Below are positions 35,112 to 46,344 of a stretch of 64,000 nt of DNA, in pieces; position 1 is the stretch's first letter; each line of letters starts with the position of its first letter. The notes beneath the pieces are model-generated. The model saw only the letters and a program-made list of their open reading frames with translations, had not been told where the DNA came from and ran no database searches. Source of the stretch: Botryococcus braunii (Eukaryota > Chlorophyta > Trebouxiophyceae). A program made the position numbers and the translations under genes. The stretch covers positions 115,490 to 179,489 of the forward strand of contig KV908618.1 in the NCBI GenBank assembly GCA_002005505.1. Direction: 5' to 3'.

Positions 35112-36858
35112 TCAAGGGAAGGTGTCGCGCAGCGCCACCTGGTCCCAAATGGGCGGGGCGAGCCCCTGGAGTCTATGATAGGTATTAACCAGCCCGGGAT
35201 GGGTCTCGAATGCCTCCTGAGATTCCCATGAGTCCTCTGTGGCCCCATGGCCTGCCCACTTTACAAGGTACTCGAGAAAGGGTGTGCCATCCTCAAAATG
35301 GTAGGAGAACCCATCCTTGTCGTGCAACAGCCGGTGATCGACTAGTGCATCCACTACCCACTCCAGGTGAGTGGTGCCATCCGCTTTGGTGATGACTTTT
35401 GGGGGGCAGTATCCACGCGACTGCGCCTCCTCACGTGTCCAGTATGGCTTCAAATAGCAGACATTTATGCGGGGGTGGATGTCCAGCCGGTCCGGAAGAT
35501 CCAGTGTGACGAAGTTAACGTTGTCGGGCGTGACCGCCATGACCCTGAAGGGTCCCACGTGCCTGGGCTGCAGCTTGCTGAATCTGTTTGAAGTTAGCGT
35601 GGGGGCCGCACGGGTTGAAAGGAGGACATAGTCCCCTTCCTGGTAGATGGCCTCCCTCCTATGCCGGTTGGCATAGGCCGTCTGACGGTCTTGAGCTGCA
35701 CGCAAACACTTCCTTGCAAGGGTGATTTTGTCTTGCATTTTTCTCATGAAGAGATCAGCCCTATCCACCTTAGTGCCCTCCATGTGTCCCACCGCAAACG
35801 GTATATTTGGATCTTGCCCATATGTTAACCTGAAGGGTGTGGAGTTTAGGGAAGTTTGCCAAGAGTTGTTGTAGGCAAATTCCGCCACTGAAAGGTAATC
35901 CTCCCACTCCCTTGGGTTATCCTTGACATAGTGTTTCAAAAAATCTTCCAAAATCCTATTCACCCGTTCCGTTTGACCATCTGACTGAGGATGATATGCC
36001 GTAGTTCGAGCCGGCTTGCACCCCGTCAGACTTAGAAGTGTGTTCATGAAATTATTCACAAACCGAGGATCTCGGTCCGAAACAATTTCCTCAGGGAAAC
36101 CGTGATACTTCCATACTTTATCCCTCATCAGAACAGCAACTTCATAAGCATCTGCATTGGTAGTGGTAGGGGCAAAGTGGGCACATTTGCTCAACCTGTC
36201 AACCACTACCCATATTGCGTTATGCCCGTGTTTGCTTTTAGGCAGTCCCGTGATGAAATCCATTGAGATGCTTTGCCATTTCCTTGTGGGGATTTGTAAA
36301 GGGTGTAAGAGTCCTGCGGGTAACTGGTTTGAGGCCTTCACCCGCTGGCATGAATCACAATACTTCACATACTCCCGCACATCCTCCGCCATTCCCGGCC
36401 ACCACCAGTCCCGCTTCACTAGATCATACATCTTCGCAAATCGCTTTAAAGCCTGGATGACCAACAGTCGGAGGTTCATGCAAAGCTTTCAATATGTCCT
36501 GCCGCAGATTCCTAGCAACTGGACCTTCCTTATCCCGGACTTCATAAAATGCAGGCACATATTTTCTTCCCTCCCTTCCAAATTCCCAAACCCCGTCCGT
36601 AAAGTGAACTTTTCTCCTATTTGCCCTTGTTCCCAACCACGAATCATGTGCGTAAGCACCCTTCAACAATTCCAAGAAGGTGTCACACCCGTCAGACCCG
36701 AGGGTGATGGAGCCCGAGCGGGCCCTCCCGTCCCCATCCATCGAGGTTGCATTGGTCCCCTTCCCGGGGTTGGGCTCCGTGGAGACGTTGCGCTGCTGTT
36801 GTCCCTGGAGCTGTCCCTGGAGGACTGGGTTCCTGGACAACGCATCCGCAACGTTAGT
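35112..36858 (-). pseudogene. pol: D1 pol remnant: linker, integrase and chromodomain, frameshifted
   Basis: It begins in the linker after RNase H. A 10-base insertion (TCGCTTTAAA, about 36440-36450) relative to D3 breaks the frame inside the integrase zinc-binding region. Beyond it the integrase (HHCC remainder CDSCQRVKA, DDE core MDFITG, SDRDPRF, DGQTERVNRILED) and the divergent C-terminal chromodomain (EYLVKWAGHG, DSWES) are open to the stop at 35112-35114. Not functional by itself. Confidence 0.88.
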
Positions 36859-37861
36859 ATGGAAGTATCACGGTTTCCCTGAAGAAATTGTTTCGGACCG
36901 AGATCCTCGGTTTGTGAATAATTTCATGAACACACTTCTAAGTCTGACGGGGTGCAAGCCGGCTCGAACTACGGCATATCATCCTCAGTCAGATGGTCAA
37001 ACGGAACGGGTGAATAGGATCTTGGAAGATTTTTTGAAACACTATGTCAAGGATAACCCAAGGGAGTGGGAGGATTACCTTTCAGTGGCGGAATTTGCCT
37101 ACAACAACTCTTGGCAAACTTCCCTAAACTCCACACCCTTCAGGTTAACATATGGGCAAGATCCAAATATACCGTTTGCGGTGGGACACATGGAGGGCAC
37201 TAAGGTGGATAGGGCTGATCTCTTCATGAGAAAAATGCAAGACAAAATCACCCTTGCAAGGAAGTGTTTGCGTGCAGCTCAAGACCGTCAGACGGCCTAT
37301 GCCAACCGGCATAGGAGGGAGGCCATCTACCAGGAAGGGGACTATGTCCTCCTTTCAACCCGTGCGGCCCCCACGCTAACTTCAAACAGATTCAGCAAGC
37401 TGCAACCCAGGCACGTGGGACCCTTCAGGGTCATGGCGGTCACGCCCGACAACGTTAACTTCGTCACACTGGATCTTCCGGACCGGCTGGACATCCACCC
37501 CCGCATAAATGTCTGCTATTTGAAGCCATACTGGACACGTGAGGAGGCGCAGTCGCGTGGATACTGCCCCCCAAAAGTCATCACCAAAGCGGATGGCACC
37601 ACTCACCTGGAGTGGGTAGTGGATGCACTAGTCGATCACCGGCTGTTGCACGACAAGGATGGGTTCTCCTACCATTTTGAGGATGGCACACCCTTTCTCG
37701 AGTACCTTGTAAAGTGGGCAGGCCATGGGGCCACAGAGGACTCATGGGAATCTCAGGAGGCATTCGAGACCCATCCCGGGCTGGTTAATACCTATCATAG
37801 ACTCCAGGGGCTCGCCCCGCCCATTTGGGACCAGGTGGCGCTGCGCGACACCTTCCCTTGA
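36858..37861 (+). pseudogene. pol: D2 pol remnant: integrase core and chromodomain
   Basis: About 334 codons of Pol from the middle of the integrase DDE core (SDRDPRF, DGQTERVNRILED) to the chromodomain (EYLVKWAGHG) and the natural stop. The frame runs back by chance into antisense D1 sequence, so a long fused ORF from 36680 exists but is an artefact of the inversion. The residues look identical to the matching part of D1. Confidence 0.9.
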
Positions 37862-38824
37862 ACGGGCCCCTCCGGACGGTTGTCCCCCTCATTCCACTTG
37901 TGGAGTTCCCACCTGGTGTCTGGGAATACATGGGACGGGACCTATGGTAGGGACTGTATATCTTGTGTACTTTGGGACAAGGGACGGGGTAGGTTGCCTA
38001 CCTCGGTATGTGTGGCATGAGGCCTCATACCGCTTCGATGCATTGAACTCGGGGTTCTGCATTCAGGGATGGGAATTGAAGTACACATGGCGCGCAACCG
38101 CAGTCTGCTTAACTAGCACTTGGGACGTGGGCTTGAAGTACAGAAGTGACTTGGAACCCTTGGCTATGGGCTACTTGGAACCCTTGGCTATGGGCTACTT
38201 GGAACCCTTGGATATGGACTACTTGGCATCTTGGGATGGATTTCTTTCTATGTACTATATGTGTACCTTATGTGTACAGTATGTGTACAGTATGGACAAT
38301 GTATCATAAAGAAACTGTGTTGTATGGATAGCCACTTTAGGAAAGCATTGTGGACTGAGCTACACCTGTGTCATATTTATCTTGTTCGGATTGTTTATCG
38401 GTTGTGTCACAAGCATTGTATTGCTTTAATAAATAATAAATAGGGATGTGTCAATAAAGGCGGACTTGGATAGTTCGAAAGGAATAAGGCGAACGTTCGT
38501 CGTAGTTCGCCGTAATTTATCGTAATTTATCGTAATTATAGTACCGTGTCGTATCGTATCGTACAGTATTGTACTTAGGACTAAAATAAAGCACACCTAA
38601 TAAATAAATTAAAAAAAAACAAAAAAAAAAAAATGGACGCTTTAGTCAATTGCTTGGGATGATAGGGGAATAACTTGGAGGCGGGGACCCTAATGTAACC
38701 CATTCGGCAAGGGTCTAACGGCGCTGGTGGATGGGCCGTTCGGTGACGACCATTCCCTTATAATTGTGGTCTACTGTATGTGTGTATGTGGCTGCATGAG
38801 GACATGCAGGAATTAAGGGGGGGA
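37862..38824 (+). other. D2 3' noncoding region
   Basis: It holds a 24-bp tandem repeat (TTGGAACCCTTGGCTATGGG..., 38150-38225), two overlapping AATAAA motifs at 38428-38440 and another near 38453, CGTAATTTAT repeats with a GTATC run (38510-38576), an A-tract with one C (about 38609-38633) and the polypurine tract AATTAAGGGGGGGA (38811-38824). Confidence 0.8.
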
Positions 38825-39303
38825 TGATGTGATGGAATGTAGGGATTTCCCGGCATTTCTGGACATTTCCCTTACCCCCTAGCCTAGGCGCACATGTGGC
38901 GCACATGTCGTACGAGCAACGCGAGTACGCACGTGCCTAGCGTCTAGCCTTGGCTTCCTAGCCGTCGAATTCCATTGGATAGTTATGGACGTTACTCTCA
39001 TAGTAGGATTCTAGGATATTTTCTAGATACTATTGTAGAGGTTTGGTGGACTAGTGCGCTACCATTGGAGGAACGTGAACACACGATCACGAACCACGGG
39101 AAGGAACGGATAGAGACGTAAGCCACGGGAAGACACGCACTCAGGTAATTTGGAAGCTTAGTAGACCACAAGTAGGGAGTGGAAGCTCCGTGAGGTGGGG
39201 GTTACTTGTAATTGGAAAGAGCGTCCAACTTGTCGGCCATCCGGCCTTGTCTCTCTCTCTCTCACAACTTGGAAATTCTCTCTAACTTGTGCATTCTACG
39301 ACA
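38825..39303 (+). repeat. D2 3' LTR
   Basis: 479 bp, TGATGTGATGG...CTACGACA. It is followed by only three bases (TCT) before the next LTR of the same family. Confidence 0.95.
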
Positions 39304-39306
39304 TCT

Positions 39307-39785
39307 TGATGTGATGGAATGTAGGGATTTCCCGGCATTTCTGGACATTTCCCTTACCCCCTAGCCTAGGCGCACATGTGGCGCACATGTCGTACGAGCA
39401 ACGCGAGTACGCACGTGCCTAGCGTCTAGCCTTGGCTTCCTAGCCGTCGAATTCCATTGGATAGTTATGGACGTTACTCTCATAGTAGGATTCTAGGATA
39501 TTTTCTAGATACTATTGTAGAGGTTTGGTGGACTAGTGCGCTACCATTGGAGGAACGTGAACACACGATCACGAACCACGGGAAGGAACGGATAGAGACG
39601 TAAGCCACGGGAAGACACGCACTCAGGTAATTTGGAAGCTTAGTAGACCACAAGTAGGGAGTGGAAGCTCCGTGAGGTGGGGGTTACTTGTAATTGGAAA
39701 GAGCGTCCAACTTGTCGGCCATCCGGCCTTGTCTCCCTCTCTCTCACAACTTGGAAATTCTCTCTAACTTGTGCATTCTACGACA
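39307..39785 (+). repeat. D3 5' LTR
   Basis: 479 bp, nearly identical to the preceding D2 LTR. The primer-binding site follows after TC. Confidence 0.95.
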
Positions 39786-39787
39786 TC

Positions 39788-39801
39788 TGGTATCGGCGAG
39801 A
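39788..39801 (+). other. D3 primer-binding site
   Basis: TGGTATCGGCGAGA, two bases after the LTR, the same as in families A and B. Confidence 0.85.
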
Positions 39802-39903
39802 TGCCGAATTGTTCTCTGCAAGTCTTTCGCGTGGTGGAAGGAGGAAAGTCGTAGGAGGGAGATCGTTCGATGGAAGGTCCTAACTCTCATATGTGGGCCG
39901 TAG

Positions 39904-41142
39904 ATGTCACCGCCCTCTTCTGGGAAGTTTAAAAACCTTTCTTCGGAAGAAAGAGAATTTTTGGAAGCGTTGGAAAGCTCAGGGGAGCTGGTAGAGGACT
40001 TGATGGAGGGGGCATCTCGCGATCCGTCGCCCGCTCCGTCCACACCAAAGACAAAGAAGATCAAGTTGACCAATAAAATAAAGGAGCAGTTATTTTTGGA
40101 ATTTAAGGAAAAGCTTCTTGCCGAAAGGCAAGTTGGAGGGGATGGGGTGGAGGAGACTCCTCGCCCTAGTGGACAAGTAAGAGCAACTCCTCCTTCTTTG
40201 TTTTCGGGAAAGAGGGGATCTTTTTGCTATTTTGCAAGGAAGTTGGAAGGCTATGCAAAACTAACCAATGTGCCTGCAGGAAAGTGGGTGGCCTTGGGAG
40301 TGCAATTGATGGAAGAAAGACCCACAAAAGTTTGGGACACACATGTAAGGAAACTAGAAAAGGAAGGGATACATGAGCATACATTGGAATGGAAGGATTT
40401 TAAAACTTTTATGGTTAAAAGATATGATTCCACATACACAGTGGCCATTGCCAGGGCAAAATTAGACAAAGTCTTTCAAGGAAATGAGACTGTCGAGAGA
40501 TATATTGAAAGATTTATGTCTCTCTTAGCAGATGTAGAGGTTGACTATCAAATAGCCATGCAAGACCAGTTACATCTTTTTACCAAGGGTCTTAATACTC
40601 CTCTCAAACTTGCATGCACTGTGAACCCTGCAACAGGCAGTCCTTTCACTGATCTGGAAGACATTTGCACTTATGTTGTTAAATATGAGGCAAGTCTCAA
40701 AAGCACATATGTGGATGCACAGGGACCCAAGAGGAAGAGGGTCTACACCCAGACACCTCAAGTGGCAGCAGGAGTGGTGGAACAACAGCCCCCTGCACCA
40801 CCTTCCTTGGGTTTGGTGGGAGCACCCCCTTTTGGGTCCGGGAGAAAAATTGATTCTAGAACCTCTATTCCAAAGGATAGGGAATGCTATTTTTGTCATA
40901 AACTAGGCCACGAGTCATGGCAGTGTGTTGCTAAAAAGCAATATCTAGCTGCCAAAGCTCAAGCTAGTGGGCACACCCCATCAAATTTTCAGCCTGGATT
41001 CTATCCGAGGCAAGGAAACAATCAACCAGTGGCAGCACCACTGCAAGGTGTTTCACCTCCCTCACACATTGGGCCTAAGGGATTTAACAAGGGAAAACAT
41101 TGGAAAGGGAAAGGGAAGGGCAAGGGCCCTAAACAAGATTAG
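39904..41142 (+). CDS. gag: Gag polyprotein of D3
   Basis: 412 residues from ATG 39904. The N-terminus is acidic, then lysine-rich. The capsid domain spans about 95-270 (VERYIERFMSLLADVEVDYQ). A CCHC zinc knuckle (CYFCHKLGHESWQC) sits near residue 327, and the tail is lysine/glycine-rich (GKGKGKGPKQD). It is related to Gag of family A (both have HESW in the knuckle and VE(K/R)YVERF-like segments). It ends with TAG at 41140-41142, two bases before the pol ATG. No defects seen. Confidence 0.9.
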   Translation: MSPPSSGKFKNLSSEEREFLEALESSGELVEDLMEGASRDPSPAPSTPKTKKIKLTNKIKEQLFLEFKEKLLAERQVGGDGVEETPRPSGQVRATPPSLFSGKRGSFCYFARKLEGYAKLTNVPAGKWVALGVQLMEERPTKVWDTHVRKLEKEGIHEHTLEWKDFKTFMVKRYDSTYTVAIARAKLDKVFQGNETVERYIERFMSLLADVEVDYQIAMQDQLHLFTKGLNTPLKLACTVNPATGSPFTDLEDICTYVVKYEASLKSTYVDAQGPKRKRVYTQTPQVAAGVVEQQPPAPPSLGLVGAPPFGSGRKIDSRTSIPKDRECYFCHKLGHESWQCVAKKQYLAAKAQASGHTPSNFQPGFYPRQGNNQPVAAPLQGVSPPSHIGPKGFNKGKHWKGKGKGKGPKQD

Positions 41143-41144
41143 TC

Positions 41145-44100
41145 ATGAATGAAATTTGTTTTTCATATTTAACTTTTCTTGTTCAGAAGTCCTTGGGAAG
41201 TTGGAATACACCTCTGATTGTTCCTGGCAAACACAAAGCTGAGACTTGTATTGAATCTTTTCTTGCTGAACGAAAAGAAAACTCACAAGTCAGTGCATGC
41301 TTTGTGATAGGCCAGAAGGTGTGGAAAAGTAGGAGTTTCTTTTTGCGGTTACGCTCTCGCGCAAACCTGAAAATTCTTGCTAGGGGCTCAAAAGGGGAAT
41401 GCTTTTCTTTTCAAGGACAGCAATGTACATTTCCTTTTTCCTTTGTTTTAGCTTATGCAGCACCCAAAGCATCTTGTCAGTTGGGTTCAACGTCAAGTGC
41501 TGCACCTCTTAACCTCACATTTCCTGTCATGGCAAGGGGACAACAATGTAAAGCTTTAATGGACACCGGGGCCACACACTCTTTTGTCCGGGAAAAAGTT
41601 TTGCAAGGTTTGAGGTATAACAAGAGGACTTCACCCGTCACACTTGCTGATGGGACAGTAACACACACAAATGGGAAAGTGGATTTGAGTGTCCGGTTTG
41701 CTCCATCTATCATTACGAGACACTCCTTTCTTGTGTGTGACTCAATAATGGAAGGAATTGACATAATTTTGGGACAGGATTGGCTAGCACCACGACATGC
41801 TAATGTTAATGTGAGAGCTGGCAAGGCTCATATTAGACACAATAACAGATGGGTCTTGTTAAACAAACATGGAAAAGGCTTGGGAAAGAAGTTGGGATGG
41901 GGAATCAAATTAGGAAACACCAGGAAAGGGAAACGGGATCATTGGAAAACCTGCTTGTTCAATGTCATGGCCAAGGATGAACATGTTGGTTGGGATGAAC
42001 AGGAAGAGATGCCACCTTTGGTGGATATGGACGACCCCTCGACGGAGTCATCCGGGACTTCCTTACACAACTCTGCGCCGGGGGATACCTCGGGCACGGC
42101 CCCGGATATGGAGAGTTGCCTAGAAGTGGAGAAGGAAGTGGAAGAGGAAGAGGAAAGGGAAGAGGAAAAGGAAGAGGAAGAGGGAGAATCCGAGGTCACC
42201 ACGGGTAAGCCTTCGGACCCTCTAGAGGAAATTTGTGTAAAAAAGCCTGAGCGGCTAGCACACTTGCTCCGGGAGTACAAGGACATTTTTCCAAATGGGC
42301 TACCAGGACTACCCCCACACCGACAAGTCTATCACACTATTAATGTGCAGGAAGGAATAACTCCTCCAAACCGTCCTGCTTACCGCTTGTCCGTGGAAGA
42401 AACTGAGGAATGTGAGCGAACTGTGGATGAACTACTTTCTAAGGGACACATACGCCCCTCATGTTCACCATATGCTTCACCGGTCTTGTTTGTGAGGAAG
42501 AAGGAGGGCACATACCGAATGGTTATAGACTACAGGGCATTAAATAAAATCACCATTCATGATAGGTACCCTCTCCCTCGCATAGACGACTTGCTTGATA
42601 AACTTAAAGGTGCTAAGATTTTCTCAAGTCTGGACCTCCTCAGTGGTTATCATCAAGTAAGGCTAAAGGAGGAAGACATTCCTAAAACAGCGTTTCGTAC
42701 ACCCTTTGGGCTGTATGAGTTCTTAGTGCTTCCTTTTGGACTCACCAACGCCCCCGCTACCTTTCAACGCCTAATGAATGAAATCTTTCATGATTTCATA
42801 AGGGAAGGGTTTGTGGTAGTGTACCTTGACGATGTTCTAATTTTCAGTCGGGATGAAGAGGAGCATTATGCTCATCTTCGGAAGGTGTTCCAACGCCTTC
42901 GGGAAAAGGAATTGTTTGCAAAACTTGCCAAATGTGAATTCTTATGCTCAGAACTCAAATACCTCGGGCATATCATTGGCAAGGATGGACTGAAAGTGGA
43001 CCCCCAAAAGGTGGAGGTAGTCAAGGATTGGCCCACACCCCAAAACGTCACCGACGTGCGTAGATTTTTGGGGCTTGCAAATTATTTTCGAAAATTTATT
43101 CAGGGGTTCAGCTCACTTGCTGCACCTTTGACTAAACTGTCCAGTAGCAAAAGTTCTTGGACTTGGGGAAAGGAGCAAGATGAGGCCCTTGCGGCTCTCA
43201 AGGATGCATTAATACAGGCACCCATACTATCACTGCCAGACCTTCGTAAACCCTTCCAGGTAATTTGTGATGCGAGTGATTTTGGGGTTGGCGCTGTACT
43301 ATTGCAGGAAGGTCGAGTCATTGCTTATTACAGTAAGAAGCTCAATAGTGCAGAAAGGAACTATTCTGCAACTGAGAGGGAGTTACTTGCTGTAGTGTAT
43401 GCCTTGACGGAATGGAGATGTTATGTCCTAGGGAAACAAGTCACTGTCACCACAGACCATAAGTGTAACACTTTTCTTCAGCAACAGGTTGGTTTAAGCC
43501 CTCGGAGGGCACGGTGGGCTGAGAAGTTGCAGGAGTTCAACATTCTTTGGGTTTGGGAGCCTGGAAAGACTAACGTTGCGGATGCGTTGTCCAGGAACCC
43601 AGTCCTCCAGGGACAGCTCCAGGGACAACAGCAGCGCAACGTCTCCACGGAGCCCAACCCCGGGAAGGGGACCAATGCAACCTCGATGGATGGGGACGGG
43701 AGGGCCCGCTCGGGCTCCATCACCCTCGGGTCTGACGGGTGTGACACCTTCTTGGAATTGTTGAAGGGTGCTTACGCACATGATTCGTGGTTGGGAACAA
43801 GGGCAAATAGGAGAAAAGTTCACTTTACGGACGGGGTTTGGGAATTTGGAAGGGAGGGAAGAAAATATGTGCCTGCATTTTATGAAGTCCGGGATAAGGA
43901 AGGTCCAGTTGCTAGGAATCTGCGGCAGGACATATTGAAAGCTTTGCATGAACCTCCTTCTGTTGGTCATCCAGGCTTTGCGAAGATGTATGATCTAGTG
44001 AAGCGGGACTGGTGGTGGCCGGGAATGGCGGAGGATGTGCGGGAGTATGTGAAGTATTGTGATTCATGCCAGCGGGTGAAGGCCTCAAACCAGTTACCCG

Positions 44101-44266
44101 CAGGACTCTTACACCCTTTACAAATCCCCACAAGGAAATGGCAAAGCATCTCAATGGATTTCATCACGGGACTGCCTAAAAGCAAACACGGGCATAACGC
44201 AATATGGGTAGTGGTTGACAGGTTGAGCAAATGTGCCCACTTTGCCCCTACCACTACCAATGCAGA
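41145..44266 (+). pseudogene. pol: D3 pol, truncated in integrase by D4
   Basis: In the -1 frame relative to gag; the upstream stop in this frame (TAA at 41130) leaves almost no overlap, so stop-restart fits better than frameshifting. Order: protease DTGATHSFV (near residue 142); a Glu-rich linker of about 30 residues (42127-42189); reverse transcriptase with YLDDVLIF; RNase H (CDASDFGVGAVLLQEG); integrase zinc-binding region (HEPPSVGHPGF, CDSCQRVKA) and the first catalytic aspartate (MDFITG). At TTTNAD the frame enters the D4 LTR and stops at 44288. No other lesion is visible. Confidence 0.9.
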
Positions 44267-44745
44267 TGTCGTAGAATGCACAAGTTAGGGAGAATTTCCA
44301 AGTTGTGAGAGAGAGAGAGACAAGGCCGGATGGCCGGCAAGTTGGACGCTCTTTCCAATTACAAGTAACCCCCACCTCACGGAGCTTCCACTCCCTACTT
44401 GTGGTCTACTAAGCTTCCAAATTACCTGAGTGCGTGTCTTCCCGTGGCTTACGTCTCTATCCGTTCCTTCCCGTGGTTCGTGATCGTGTGTTCACGTTCC
44501 TCCAATGGTAGCGCACTAGTCCACCAAACCTCTACAATAGTATCTAGAAAATATCCTAGAATCCTACTATGAGAGTAACGTCCATAACTATCCAATGGAA
44601 TTCGACGGCTAGGAAGCCAAGGCTAGACGCTAGGCACGTGCGTACTCGCGTTGCTCGTACGACATGTGCGCCACATGTGCGCCTAGGCTAGGGGGTAAGG
44701 GAAATGTCCAGAAATGCCGGGAAATCCCTACATTCCATCACATCA
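44267..44745 (-). repeat. D4 3' LTR
   Basis: 479 bp in reverse orientation, from TGTCGTAG to CATCACATCA on the + strand. It includes the duplicated CACATGTGCGC segment that D1 lacks. Confidence 0.93.
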
Positions 44746-45768
44746 TCCCCCCCTTAATTCCTGCATGTCCTCATGCAGCCACATACACACATACAGTAGA
44801 CCACAATTATAAGGGAATGGTCGTCACCGAACGGCCCATCCACCAGCGCCGTTAGACCCTTGCCGAATGGGTTACATTAGGGTCCCCGCCTCCAAGTTAT
44901 TCCCCTATCATCCCAAGCAATTGACTAAAGCGTCCATTTTTTTTTTTTTTTTGTTTTTAATTTATTTATTTGGTGGGCTTTATTTTAGTCCTAAGTACAA
45001 TACTGTACGATACGATACGACACGGTACTATAATTACGATAAATTACGATAAATTACGGCGAACTACGACGAACGTTCGCCTTATTCCTTTCGAACTATC
45101 CAAGTCCGCCTTTATTGACACATCCCTATTTATTATTTATTAAAGCAATACAATGCTTGTGACACAACCGATAAACAATCCGAACAAGATAAATATGACA
45201 CAGGTGTAGCTCAGTCCACAATGCTTCCCTAAAGTGGCTATCCATACAACACAGTTTCTTTATGATACATTGTCCATACTGTACACATACTGTACACATA
45301 AGGTACACATATAGTACATAGAAAGAAATCCATCCCAAGATGCCAAGTAGTCCATATCCAAGGGTTCCAAGTAGCCCATAGCCAAGGGTTCCAAGTAGCC
45401 CATAGCCAAGGGTTCCAAGTCACTTCTGTACTTCAAGCCCACGTCCCAAGTGCTAGTTAAGCAGACTGCGGTTGCGCGCCATGTGTACTTCAATTCCCAT
45501 CCCTGAATGCAGAACCCCGAGTTCAATGCATCGAAGCGGTATGAGGCCTCATGCCACACATACCGAGGTAGGCAACCTACCCCGTCCCTTGTCCCAAAGT
45601 ACACAAGATATACAGTCCCTACCATAGGTCCCGTCCCATGTATTCCCAGACACCAGGTGGGAACTCCACAAGTGGAATGAGGGGGACAACCGTCCGGAGG
45701 GGCCCGTTCAAGGGAAGGTGTCGCGCAGCGCCACCTGGTCCCAAATGGGCGGGGCGAGCCCCTGGACA
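44267..45768 (-). mobile_element. Ty3/gypsy element D4, 3' end only, inserted in D3 integrase
   Basis: A complete 3' LTR (44267-44745), a polypurine tract, about 960 bp of 3' noncoding region and the last roughly 20 codons of pol (45708-45768). The sequence then breaks at CCCTGGA and continues as the D5 LTR. The D3 sequence at the insertion ends in GCAGA, the expected duplication, but the partner copy is lost. Confidence 0.85.
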
Positions 45769-46225
45769 TTCCCGGCATTTCTGGACATTTCCCTTACCCC
45801 CTAGCCTAGGCGCACATGTGGCGCACATGTCGTACGAGCAACGCGAGTACGCACGTGCCTAGCGTCTAGCCTTGGCTTCCTAGCCGTCGAATTCCATTGG
45901 ATAGTTATGGACGTTACTCTCATAGTAGGATTCTAGGATATTTTCTAGATACTATTGTAGAGGTTTGGTGGACTAGTGCGCTACCATTGGAGGAACGTGA
46001 ACACACGATCACGAACCACGGGAAGGAACGGATAGAGACGTAAGCCACGGGAAGACACGCACTCAGGTAATTTGGAAGCTTAGTAGACCACAAGTAGGGA
46101 GTGGAAGCTCCGTGAGGTGGGGGTTACTTGTAATTGGAAAGAGCGTCCAACTTGCCGGCCATCCGGCCTTGTCTCTCTCTCTCTCACAACTTGGAAATTC
46201 TCCCTAACTTGTGCATTCTACGACA
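45769..46225 (+). repeat. D5 5' LTR, truncated
   Basis: 457 of 479 bp. The 5' 22 bases are replaced by the junction with D4 (CTGGA-CA-TTCCCGG). The primer-binding site follows at 46228-46241. Confidence 0.92.
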
Positions 46226-46344
46226 TCTGGTATCGGCGAGATGCCGAATTGTTCTCTGCAAGTCTTTCGCGTGGTGGAAGGAGGAAAAGTCGTAGGAGGG
46301 AGATCGTTCGATGGAAGGTGATAACTCTCATATGTGGGCCGTAG

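Larger units (their letters stand above)
33677..36858 (-). mobile_element. Ty3/gypsy element D1, 5'-truncated, inverted relative to D2
   Basis: On the minus strand it runs from the RNase H/integrase linker of pol (36858) through integrase and chromodomain, about 970 bp of 3' noncoding DNA and a 3' LTR (33677-34144). It lacks the 5' LTR, gag, protease and RT. Its truncated end is joined head to head to D2 at 36856-36858, where both partners share AGT. Confidence 0.9.
36856..39303 (+). mobile_element. Ty3/gypsy element D2, 5'-truncated
   Basis: It starts inside integrase (VWKYHGFPEE) directly at the junction with D1 and runs through chromodomain, 3' noncoding region, polypurine tract (38811-38824) and 3' LTR. 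With D1 it forms an inverted repeat with arms of about 2.44 kb and a spacer of about 740 bp. Confidence 0.92.
39307..45768 (+). mobile_element. Ty3/gypsy element D3, 5' part, interrupted by D4
   Basis: A 5' LTR (39307-39785), primer-binding site, intact gag and pol up to the integrase. At 44266 it is interrupted by D4 in the opposite orientation (44267-45768). The rest of D3 integrase, chromodomain and 3' LTR are not found after D4, because D4 itself is broken and fused to D5. Confidence 0.9.

Noticed and set aside
34664..35248. A 194-residue open frame overlapping the D1 pol end and 3' noncoding region (also in D2 and D4)
   Set aside because: It overlaps the chromodomain in another frame and consists partly of the 24-bp tandem repeat; no domain. 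Could be reconsidered if conserved in distant D relatives.
36680..37861. A 393-residue open frame joining antisense D1 sequence to D2 integrase
   Set aside because: The N-terminal part reads the wrong strand of D1 across the inversion joint. It is a chance fusion.
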